A DNA stretch of 64,000 bases from Cenococcum geophilum 1.58 (lineage: Eukaryota; Ascomycota; Dothideomycetes; Gloniales; Gloniaceae), in contig KV748202.1 in assembly GCA_001692895.1 (NCBI GenBank), positions 372,001 to 436,000 of the forward strand, given 5' to 3'. Shown here in pieces: positions 11,794-21,829 of this stretch (positions within the stretch are counted from its first letter, which is position 1; every line of letters begins with the position of its first letter). Below the pieces are notes generated by a model. The model was not told the DNA's origin. It did no database searches and saw only the letters and a list, made by a program, of their open reading frames with translations. The translations under genes and the position numbers were made by a program.

Positions 11794-12111
11794 TCCCATG
11801 CGCTGTTAAGGTCGTTTAGGAAATGTGGCCTGTGCGCGAACACCAAAATATTATAATCGTCGCAACCATAGTATCTAGATAGCTTTCTGCTTTAATTAAA
11901 CTACTACAATGGGTTGTAAACGTTCTTCTAACGATCCAGATATTGCCTAACCTGACTGGTATATATATATACCAAATTTGAGTTTTATTATCGCGATATT
12001 GCGTTATAATTAATTAATTAAATCTAGAGCTTTATTTCATTAAGGCTGCGTTAAATCTAGATCGTCTGGTTGGTTCGCTTACCAAACGACCTTTTTTAAC
12101 AGCGCATGGGA
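11794..12111. mobile_element. 318-bp MITE with about 27-bp inverted ends and TA duplication
   Basis: Left end TCCCATGCGCTGTTAAGGTC matches the complement of the right end (AACGACCTTTTTTAACAGCGCATGGGA); TA flanks both sides (11792-11793, 12112-12113). The interior is AT-rich with no coding potential. Target and structure fit a Tc1/mariner-type MITE, distinct in sequence from the others here. Confidence 0.75.
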
Positions 12112-12113
12112 TA

Positions 12114-12240
12114 GCTACGGCTATAGCTATAGCGGCGCTAGTAAAGGGGAAGATATAGTGCTTACCTAGACTAATATATACTAGCTTAATCCCGTAATAA
12201 ATAGAGGCGCTAATAGATATACTATAAGTAGATATACTGT
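12114..12240. other. Short AT-rich spacer before Gypsy-1
   Basis: Decayed DNA with no feature seen other than alternating GCTATAG words. Confidence 0.4.
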
Positions 12241-12496
12241 TAATATTAGCGACTTAGTTAATTAAAGCACAAGTACGGCAAGAGGGACGCGCCCGCCTAT
12301 ATAATTGGTAGTCTATAAACGAGGATCTAAAGCTAGAGAAAGGAAAGGAGACGAAGGGTAGCACCACTTGACGTTATATATAATCCTCTGGTTATATAAC
12401 GGCAATTGTCTAAAACTGTCTGAAACTGTCTAAAACTGTCTATAATTGTCCGCTATAATCCACCAATATCTACTAGTTTCTACCAGTGCCGTAACA
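12241..12496 (-). repeat. 3' LTR of Gypsy-1
   Basis: Ends GTGCCGTAACA on the plus strand, i.e. TGTTACGGCAC on the element strand. Contains four nearby copies of AACTGTCT/AATTGTC-type words at 12410-12450. The adjacent run of Cs (12500-12512) is the polypurine tract on the minus strand. Confidence 0.8.
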
Positions 12497-15400
12497 TTAC
12501 CCCCCCCCCTCTAAAAAGCCTGCCCTTAGGCTTTATATATCCGTTTTATATCCATAGGGTATTCTTGTCTTTATACTTAATAGGTAGCTTATATTCTTCT
12601 CTATTTTAGCACTCTATTTACTTATTAAGGTACTTTAAAGGCCTAGGTTTATTGGGTTAACAGCTATAGAACTCTTAAAGCTTATAGGGACTACCCATAA
12701 AGTTCTATATAGGGTACTAAGTAGGGTCTAGGTCGTACCCTTTCCAACTAATATAATATTTTAACGTTCCCCTTATAAGCTTATAGGCTAGTATTTCTTT
12801 AATTTCCTATTCGTTATCGCTATTAACTTAAATTAGTAGGGAAGGTTTATTCTTTTATCTAGGTAATAGGTTATTTATAGCTTTCCGTAGTTTATTTAAA
12901 GAGAAAATAAGGTAAACCTTAATTAAATCTAGGAGCTTTACGTTATATAAGTTGCCTATCTTCTTAAGAACCTTATACGGTCCTGCCATCTAATGGTTTA
13001 GCTTATAGCTAGGTTATTCCGTTTTCTAGTTCTTTATTATAACCTAGACTATATATCCTACGGTAAAGTTAGGCTCTCGCCTATGCTTATTCGCCTACTA
13101 TTATATTAATTTCTAGGCCTTTTTTAGATTTATATAAGCTACCATCTAGGCTTCTTCTAAGTACTTAGCGTACTACTATACATCCTTATAAGATAGTTTT
13201 TCGCATATAGTCTAGGGTCCTTTTAGTCTTTCTAAGTTAAAGCTTATATAAGGTAAGTAGTTAAATAGGGGCAAATCTTATAGAGTTGTAGGGTAGAGTC
13301 GCTTAGGTATAGTTTATTAGGGGTAGTAGTTTAGCCTAGTTATCTTAAAAGTAGTTAATAAAGGGCTAAAGTCTCTAATCTAAGTATTAATTTATAATTT
13401 CCGTCTAACTATTTATCTAGGGGTAATATACTATAAAAAGCTTTAGCTTAATGCCTAAGATCTAGGTAAACTTATTCTAGAAAGCTAATATAAATTACGG
13501 CCTATAATTGGATATAATAGTATCTAGTAGTCCGTAGATTTAGTAGATATAGTAGATATATAGTTAGGCCGCTTCTTTAGTATTAATATTCTTATAATAT
13601 AGGATTAAGAATAGGCGCTTACTAAAGTGGTTAACTAAAATTATAACCATATTATATCCGTTATAGTCTATAGGTAGCTTATAGAAGTCTATAAAGATAT
13701 ACTACTAGGGGCGTTCTAGTATTAGGAGTGGTTTTAATAGTCCTATGGTCTTATCTTGTAGGATTATAGATCTATAGCAGCTATTATAGTTCCGTATATA
13801 ATGGTTAATATCTATAACTATTCTGGGCCAGTAGTAGCGGTTACTAATAATCTTATAGGTTTTATTTTTTCTAGGGTAGGCTATAGAGACCTAGGTATAA
13901 GCTTTGTAAATAAGCTAGGTCCGTAAGTTTTATTTTTTAACTACTACTAGCCGTTCCTAGTGCTTAAGTAGTCCGTTTTTAAGGGACTATAGGCTATTAA
14001 CATTCTTTGCCTTTTTGTGGTACTCCTATAGAGAGAGGGTTATTTAGTTAGCCTATAGTAGTTTATTAATAAGGTTAAGTTTAAAGGANTTAATAGGATA
14101 TATCTTAGCGCCTAANNAGNCTNTNCTTAGTTCTNCCTATATNTANNGGTTAAGGTATTNTAGTTATAGTAGCGTCTAGGTCTATAATAAGATCTTCGCA
14201 GTTATCTAGTTATCTAGGTCTTATTTATACCTTATTAAAGTGTTTACATAGTTTATAGCGCCTAGTCTATATATAATTAAGAAGTAGAACTAAGATAGGA
14301 TATCTACCTAATGTGCCTACTAGGCTATAAGGGCCTTATAATCTAAAACCACCTTAATTAGCTTAGGGGTCCCCTCTAGCTATATACGCTAGTGCTAAAA
14401 GCTAAAGATGATAGCTAGCATTTCTTTATTATAGATATAGTAGTTTAGCTTAATATCTATTATAGTCTTTAAATAGTATATAATAGGGTGCTATTCTCCA
14501 TCTAGTTACTTTTAGGGGAAATACTAGCTATTACGCCGTCTAAGGCATTAGTTTCTAGTATTAAGGGCCGTTTTAGGTTAAAATAGGTAAATAGGGGAGC
14601 TAATACTAGCCATTTTTTAAGCTTATTAAAGGCCTGCCCATATATAGCGTTAAAGTGGAAGGGCTAGTCTTTTCTAGTAAGATGGTTAAGAGGCTAGGTG
14701 ATCCTACTATAGTTCTTAATAAAGCGTTAATAGAAGTTATAAAAACCTAAAATTAATTATACCCCTTTTATAGTCCGTAGGGTACCTACTAGTTAATTAT
14801 AACCGTTTTCTTTAGGTTAGCTTTAATTCCGTCTATACTGATAATAAAACCTAGGTATTTTATATGCTTAACACTAAACTCTAACTTCTTAATATTAACC
14901 TAGAGGCTAGTCTTACAGAGCTGTTATAGGACTTTATAGATATACTCCTTATATTCTAGCTTATTCTTAGAGTAAATTATAATATTATCTAAATAGGCTG
15001 TGTAGAAGTTGTTAAGGTGGTTAAAGAGTATATTATTTATATACCGCTAGTACATAGCTAGTCTATTAGTTAGTTTAAAAGGGAGTACCTTATATTTATA
15101 CGTTTCGTAATAGGTTTAAAATATAGTAAGATTCTTAGACTTAGGGTTTATCCTAATTTAGTAAAAGGCCTAGCGGATATTAAGCTTTATAAAAACCTTA
15201 GCTCTACTTATTTGGGCTAAAGTCTTATTAAGTAGGGGCAGCGGATAGCGGTCCTTACGGATTATATTATTTAGCTTATAGTAGTTAATATAGACACGGA
15301 GTCCTCTATTTAGCTTTTTAGTAAAGAGAATAGGCGAGGTAAAAGGGACTTAGCTAGGCTTAATAAAGCCCTTATTTAGGTTATTAATAAGATACTACTT

Positions 15401-16002
15401 TATAGCCTATAATTTAGCAATAGACTACTTATAAAGGGGGCTAAAGCTAAGGGTGTTTTCTTTACCCTACCTAATCTTGATCTTATAGTTATATAGTTAG
15501 TAAGGTAAAAGTATATTAGACGCAGCTTTAGAGAATATATCCTTAAATTTTTAGTATTAATAGGGCAGCTCTTATTTTATTAGTTCCTTATCTATAAGCT
15601 TACTTTCTTATCTACTAAGCTCGCTTTCCTTTTTTTTTAATTATTTAATTAATTTTATATAAGCTAGTTATAAAGGCGATGGTATTAGGCTAAACTAAGT
15701 TCTAGTAGAATCCTACGGCACTAATATAGCAGATATTAACTAGTAGAAGGTCTGCTAGTTTCTTTACGGATATTTATTAGGTTATATTTTACGGTATTAT
15801 TAGGAAAATTTTTTTAGGCACGTTGTTATACATTATAGCAACTTGCTGCAAACTATACGATTGCGGTAGTAGTATATAGTGGTTATCGATCCGCACAAAC
15901 TATACGTTTTGCAATAAATCCGCAGCATTTACGCGTAAAATGTAGTAAAATGCCCAAATACTAAAACAGCAGCAGCTTTTTAAAATTAAATTATACGAAT
16001 TA

Positions 16003-16160
16003 TATAGATTATATAGATTGTATAGATTGTATAGATTGTATAGATTATATAGATTATATAGATTATATAGATTATACAAATTATATAAATCGTATATATT
16101 ATATAAATTGTATAGATTATATAGATTGTATAAATTATATAGATTATATTACAGATTGCT
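16003..16160. repeat. 10-bp AT tandem array in M copy 1
   Basis: About 15 units of TATATAGATT with variants TATAGATTG and TATAAATT. Not seen as an array in copy 2, though 55740-55790 has a similar ATATAATCTT series. Confidence 0.8.
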
Positions 16161-16225
16161 ATAAGGTACTTTTAATATATTTATATTAAAACTAATTTCT
16201 AAACTAGGCCTAGTGCCCGCCTGCG

Positions 16226-16432
16226 TACCTACTTGCCCACCTACCTACCTACGTCTATCTATCTATCTACCTATCCGTCTATATCTACCTATCTATACCT
16301 ACCTATCTATATCTGCCTACCTGTCTATATCTACCTATCTATATCTGCCTACCCGTTAGTATTTACCTACCTATTTATATCTGCCTACCTATTAGCATCT
16401 GCCTGTCTATACCTACCTATTTATGCTACCTA
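16226..16432. repeat. Block C: CTAC/CTAT pyrimidine-rich array in M copy 1
   Basis: Irregular units such as CTACCTATCTATATCTGCCTACC. It stays open in one frame only because TAG/TAA/TGA are rare in such repeats. The complement is block C' at 57455-57855. Confidence 0.85.
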
Positions 16433-16480
16433 AGTTTAATTAATTAATCGAATCGTTTATAGTGTTCGCTGGCTAGTCGT

Positions 16481-16615
16481 TATCGTCTAGCTCTAGCAGC
16501 GGTTGTCTAGCTCTGGCGACGGTTATCTGGTTTTAGCGACGGTCGTCCGGTTCTAGTAATAGTTGTCTAATTCTAGCGACGGTTGTCTAGTTCTGGCGAC
16601 GGTTATCTTCTAGCT
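16481..16615. repeat. Block D: 20-bp minisatellite in M copy 1
   Basis: About 6-7 units of GTTGTCTAGTTCTGGCGACG. The complement (CGTCGCCAGAAC..) is the unit of the much longer block D' at 56285-57405. Confidence 0.9.
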
Positions 16616-16715
16616 GCCGTTCTAGTGCCTCCCTAGGTAGGAAAAATGTAAGGAAGAAAGGGTAAAAAAAAATAAGGTGGCTACTTAGGTATATATAGGG
16701 GTATACTTAGCAGAG

Positions 16716-17385
16716 GTACGTGCAGAGCTCTATATAGAGCTTTAAGGGAGCTCCGTATAGAGCTTTGGTAAAGCTTCGTGTAGAGCTTTAGTAAAATTCC
16801 ATATAGAGCTTTAACAGAGCTTTAGTAGAGCTCTATATAGAGTTTTAACAGAGCTCTGTGTAGAGCTTTAAGGGGGCTTTATAGAGAGCCTTTAGTAGAG
16901 TTTCGTGTAGAGGCTTTAGTAAAGCTTTGTATAGAGCTTCTAGTAAAGCTTTATGCAGAGCTTCTAGCAAAGCTTCTAGTAGAGCCTTTAGTGGAGCGCC
17001 GTGTAGAGCTCCCTTAAACCTCTACACGGAGCTCTACTAAAGCTCTACACGGAGCTCTACTAAAGCTCTATATAGAGCTCTACTAAAGCTCTACACGGAG
17101 CTCCACTAAAGCTCTATATAAAGCTCTGCACGGAGCTCCCTTAAAGCTCTACACAGAGCTCCCTTAAAGCTCTACACAGAGCTCCCTCAAATCTCTACAC
17201 GGAGCTTTACTAAAGCTCTACATAAAGCTTTGCACGGAGCTCTATTAAAGCTCTATATAGAGCTCTATTAAAGCTTTACGCGGAGCTCTATTAAAGCTCT
17301 ATATGGAGCTCTATTAAAGCTCTATATAGAGTTCCATTAAAGCTTTATACAGAGCTCTATTAAAGATCTATATAGAGCTTTATAT
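16716..17385. repeat. Block E: GAGCTC-type array in M copy 1
   Basis: Units around AGAGCTCTATATAGAGCTTTA. The first half reads mostly GTGTAGAGCTTTAGTAAAGC-like and from about 17010 the complement (CTCTACACGGAGCTCTACTAAAG) takes over, so the array as a whole is a large imperfect palindrome centred near 17005. Confidence 0.85.
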
Positions 17386-18613
17386 TAAGAAAGAAAATTT
17401 TTATAGCTAAAAATTAGGGTCTACTTAACTTGCTTAAGTCGCGATTTTAATAATTTGCGGTAATTTGCAGCGATTTGCTATAAATATATAGATAGGGTAG
17501 GCAGGTGTAAAAGTAGCCTATATATTTATAGCAAATTGCTATAAGTTACTACAAATTGCAGGTTTTGTAGGTTTTGCAGGTTTTATAAACCCTAACTTTC
17601 AGCCAGCCAAAAAAAATTTCCTGATAATAGGGTTTATAATCCTTTTTAGCTTATATTCTATTTTATATAAATTATCTTTCCTATTTATTAATTTAGTATA
17701 ATATCCAATATTCCTAGCTTTCCTTTATAGCTATATAGGGCCTAAGTCCTCTATAGTTAATATAGCTAGGTTACTATTAGCTTCCTAAGTCTTTAGTATA
17801 AGTGGCGTAATATAGCTAGTTTAGGGGCGGTATAGTATACAGATCTGTTACGGGTTAAGCTATATATCTTTCTTAAAGGCCTAGTCCCTACGTATAGCAT
17901 CTACCTAATAAATAGTATTAATCTAAGGCCGTATAAGGTTTTCTATTATAATGCTAATTTCTTTTATAAAAAAAGGGGTTAGGGGTAAGGTTTTGGGCTA
18001 GATAAGCCGCCTACTTTATATATTAAGCTGTAAGCCTAAATAGGCTAGCTATTTTCTTTCTAAGACTATATTATAGCTTCCTAGGTCTATAATAAGGAAG
18101 GGAACGTTATATTACCTTTATCTATTAATATAGAGGTAAATCTATAAGATAGACGTAATAGGTAGCCGTATCTGCCCATTATACCCGTAAATAGAAATTA
18201 GTTTAAGCAGTTCTTTAATAGGTATATTTAAAAAGTTAGCTAGCTTTATAGTATACTGGGTATCTATTGAAGTAAAGGTTAAAACTTAATATCTATTACG
18301 GAATAGAGTATAAGGGATAGTGCAGCTTTTTCTACTAACTAGCTAACCTAGATTAATATATAATATATCGATCTCTTTTAACCCTAGAGAGAAGTCTTCC
18401 TTTAAGGTTCCTCTTTTTCTAACTTTACGTTATCCTCCTAGATTAATAAAACCTTATCCGCTTTTATATTTATTAGGTAATCTTTTATATAATAACCTTT
18501 TTAACTATAAAAAAAGCAAGCTCCTTAATTACTAAGGGCCTATATATAAGGGTTGCTATATATAGGCTAAGTATTTACTAAACCTATAGTAGAACTAGCT
18601 ATATAGCTAGCTA

Positions 18614-19626
18614 GGCAGTCAAAACCAGACTCTGCACCTATACGTGGTGACGGCTACGAACCTAGTCTTCGAAGTTTAGATCTAGAGCCAACGCAGAGAC
18701 GTCGCATAGCGCGTGCTAGTGGGCCTGGTAGTAGTTGTGTGCGTTATAGGGCGTAGTAAAAGGTTTTCACATGGGATGGTAAGATCTCGAAAACCACTAT
18801 AGACGGTACCCCTTCACAATACAGCCATTACTGTTCCCCTACTAAGCACCTATACGATCCAACATGGATACACAGCATTCGATAGCATCCCCTAACCCCT
18901 AACAGAAAGCATTAACGACCTTATATTGACGAACAAGCAATTGCAAACGAGCAACGAGCAAATATACGGCCCCTCCTAACCCCTAGGGCGATCGCCCGCG
19001 GAGCATACGGTCACTCGCCGCCTTACTGCCGTACTAACTGGCAGCCAGATCACAAGATATAGTTTTCCTCGTCTCCTCTCAACGGAGTAGTAACTATTAG
19101 AGAGGGCCTAGCAACCGGGGCCTAGGCACAAAAGATACCTAGAGTACACACACACACATCCCACTCGCCGTTTAGTATTAGGTGGTTAGAACGGATAAAT
19201 CCCCCTTACGCCTTTAATAGGCCCTAGGGGGGGGGGGAGGCATAGCGTATATAGTAATAGTTAAACAAGAGATAGCATATAGGGGATGGCCAAGATATGG
19301 GAAACAATAGTACAGCAGTCAATTGGCAAGGCCTAGCTGGGACGTAGTAAACCCTAGCTAGGATAAGTTAGAGAAGGAAGCAGTGGTTCCTAAGGAGTTC
19401 AAATATCTAAGGAGGATAGGACGTAGCCGTAGGCCCGTAGGGCCGCCGCTATGGACGGACATAACAAAACAGGGGTTTTTTATCCTACTGAGGTAGCTCA
19501 TAGGGTTTTTCCATCCCCTATATCAACAAGGGTTTTCTTCTTATTAATTTATAAGTTTCCCTTATATACGGAGTAGTCTGCGTAGGCCTAGATAGGATCC
19601 GTATTAGACGTTAATTAAAGAACTTA
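18614..19626 (-). mobile_element. 1.0 kb interspersed repeat (family R1) with 15-bp flanking duplication
   Basis: The same 15 bases CTATATAGCTAGCTA occur at 18599-18613 and 19627-19641, exactly at the edges of homology to another copy at 48760-49756 (plus strand, RIP-decayed). Partial copies are at 36040-36125 and 60640-60785. A long variable duplication is typical of target-primed (LINE/SINE-like) insertion, yet no poly(A) tail or ORF is seen; the minus strand near its start holds a TATA-like CGTATATAAGGG. GC is near normal although Gypsy-1 around it is strongly decayed, so insertion followed RIP of the host element. Confidence 0.65.
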
Positions 19627-20753
19627 CTATATAGCTAGCTACTAAATTAGTAATAGGCTATACGGGTAGTACTATAGGGGTTATTAATTATGCTAGGGTA
19701 TTACCGGCCGTTCTTATATTGCTTATAGTTTAATTTAAAGGGTTTCTAGCTTTATACTATTTAGCATATACTTTAATTTAGTAAAGGCCTTAGTTAATAG
19801 CTAAGCACTAATCTGTAAGTTCCTTTAGCGTCTATATAGTAGTAAAAACTAGTAGTATAGCTTACTGTAGGTCTAGAGTAAGCTTATTAAATAGGCCTGG
19901 TATTAGATCTTCCTAGGGAATTTAAGCCTAGCCGGCTAGGTGTAGAAAGCGGGTCTAAAAGGCTAAGAAGGTCTCTGTTATTTTTATATTTAGGCTTTTA
20001 TAAATAAGTTAGGCGTTTTATACTTTAAAGGGGTCCTTATAGATAGAAGATAGGTAGACAATTATATCTTCTCTAGAGAGGAAGGGATTTACTAAGTTCT
20101 ATATATATTACGGACGTAGGTGCATCTATACGTCCCTATTAGTACGGTTAAAGACATAGCCCATTTTAGCCTAAGTAGTAAGGAAGTAGTCCGCATTAAC
20201 TTTAAGCTTATTCTATAATTAAAGCTTCTAATTATTAAATATAGGGTTAGTTCTATTTATAAGTAATAGGGGGTTTATAACCTTCGCGGACTATAATAAT
20301 GCCAATACTATACGTTAGGCTAGGGTTTTAAGAACTATAGTAAGTCTCTAGGTATCTAATAACTCTTTACTAGATATAGGGGGTTCTCTAGCTTTAAGTA
20401 GCTCTTAAAGTTGTTTAATTTTAGTATTAGCTGCTATAAGCTCTACCTAAGAGTTTAAGTTAGTTACTATTTTACTATTGGAGGTATTTAAGGATCCTAC
20501 GGCTGCTTTACCGACTGCTGTGTTTCTTAGCATAGTAGTATAGTTATAAGGGTAACTTTTAGTAGGATTTTATAGGGGTTTTAGTTTATACATATTCTAT
20601 AGGTCTTATTGTTCTTTTTTATTATTCTAGTTTTATTCTATTTTTTAAGTTCTAGTAATAGTCTTTAGGTTTACTTCTGTGTTCTATTTTTATTTATAGT
20701 CCTATAAATATATTTAAGTTCCTTCTTAGGAAGAAGAGTAGATAAGCTTTAGA

Positions 20754-20993
20754 TAATATTAGCGACTTAGTTAATTAAGGCACGAGTATAGTAAGAGGGA
20801 CGCGCTAGCCTATAAATAAGGATCTAAAGCTAAAGAAAGAAAAGGAGATAAAGGGCGGCGCTACTTAACGTTATATACAATCCTCTGGTTACGTAACGGC
20901 AATTATTTAAAACTGTCTAAAACTATCTAAAACTGTCTGCAATTGTCCGCTATAATCTACCGATATTTACCAGTTTCCACTAGCGCCGTAATA
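20754..20993 (-). repeat. 5' LTR of Gypsy-1
   Basis: Aligns along its length with 12241-12496, differing mostly by C/T and G/A changes; the terminal CA has become TA, consistent with RIP. Confidence 0.8.
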
Positions 20994-21361
20994 GTTAAAC
21001 GAGAATATATAGATACTAAAGGGACCTTAAGCTAAAAGGTAAAGCTGCTAAATATAAGTAATTAAAGCTATAAAGATTATGCCTACTAGGACTTGGCTAT
21101 CTAGTTAAATAATACTTATAGCTTATATGCTCTCTAGTCGTTCTAGGCGTCTATAGCCTTTAAATGGTCCATAATAGCTAATACGGCCTAATAAAGTGTT
21201 AATAGTTAGCTAGGGCCTTTTTCCTTTACTATAGGTAGGCTTTAACCTTCTGTATAAAGGGTAGATAGGCCTTATACTAAAAGACCTAGTGGTTTATATA
21301 GGGCTACTTAGGAATATCTTGCGGAGGACTACTAAGTCCTATAGAATAACCTTCTAGATAT
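20994..21361. other. RIP-decayed spacer between Gypsy-1 and Gypsy-2
   Basis: AT-rich, no reading frame. The last five bases (GATAT) are the left target duplication of Gypsy-2. Confidence 0.5.
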
Positions 21362-21784
21362 TGTTACGGACGCTTTAAGTACAATGTTATAACTACTTGG
21401 AGAGGAGTCGAAAGAAGCTAGTTGGTTAATTTAGGCATGGTCTAGGATAGAGCCGATAGAACTATATGACGAGGAATAGTAGCCGAGGTCACATAACATA
21501 CTACGTATTAAACGAAAGGAACGAGAGGAACTTACGTACCTTATGTATAAGACATACATCACGTATAAAAAGAATTTCATAGGAGTACGATCGTGTATTT
21601 AAGGACCCTTAGTCCCTACCTAGATAGTTCCTTCCTTATAGTAATTCTTAGAATACAATTAGAGTTAATCTATTGGGCAACCACTCCACCAGTTGTTATT
21701 ACGTTGTTAACTTTACTTTGCTTCACCTATATACCTAGCCCAATAACGAGCCTATCGTAGTACTTACTATAAGGTTCCGTTACA
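21362..21784 (+). repeat. 5' LTR of Gypsy-2
   Basis: 423 bp, TG..CA ends. It matches the 3' LTR with mostly C/T and G/A differences, showing RIP after insertion. Confidence 0.95.
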
Positions 21785-21829
21785 TAATTACTACCTAGTT
21801 ACGGTAATAAATACAGAAAGTTAAACAAC

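Larger units (their letters stand above)
15798..17626 (+). mobile_element. Element M, copy 1: minisatellite-packed non-autonomous element
   Basis: Inverted ends TATTAGGAAAATTTTTTTAGGC and, on the right, GCCAAAAAAAATTTCCTGATA. They align with the ends of copy 2 (CATCGGGAAAATAT) by transitions plus one or two transversions. AT lies on each side as a possible 2-bp duplication. Inside, in order: a 10-bp TATATAGATT array, a CTAC/CTAT-rich array, a spacer, a 20-bp GTTGTCTAGTTCTGGCGACG array, a spacer, and an AGAGCTCTATA-type array. The last three and both spacers are shared with copy 2 (55296-58172) in reverse order and orientation. No gene is present. It interrupts Gypsy-1 between protease and RT. 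Confidence 0.7.
12530..20560 (-). pseudogene. Gypsy-1 gag-pol remains
   Basis: On the minus strand, RT shows LRVYINYYKLNNIIRKDRYP (about 15305-15240) and the catalytic box reads YLDNIIIYS (about 15000-14975) where the family has YLDD, so the second Asp is lost. The integrase tail GPYKVLKKIGNLYNVKLL and the chromodomain KYYISWKGYDLDPT-stop-YP are readable. The zinc knuckle is visible only if C-to-Y and similar RIP changes are allowed. Stops are TAG/TAA throughout, so no protein can be made. The frame is further broken by element M between protease and RT and by the 1 kb repeat in the gag part. Confidence 0.8.
12241..20993 (-). mobile_element. Gypsy-1: RIP-dead Ty3/Gypsy chromovirus on the minus strand
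   Basis: Two related LTRs bound the element (12241..12496 and 20754..20993; both share AATATTAGCGACTTAGTTAATT and the AACTGTCTAAAACT repeats). On the minus strand a purine tract AGAGGGGGGGGGG lies just before the left LTR, placing the 3' end at the left. Reading minus, the parts come in order: a gag zinc knuckle (about 18515-18466), RT (about 15310-14970), integrase C-terminal domain (about 12990-12900) and chromodomain (about 12780-12655). No matching target duplication was found. It carries element M (15798-17626) and a 1 kb repeat (18614-19626). Ambiguous bases cluster at 14089-14159. Confidence 0.85.

Noticed and set aside
16233..16433. 66-codon Tyr/Leu/Pro-rich frame
   Set aside because: Product of the block C repeat; the mirror frames at 57326-57804 are the same effect in block C'.
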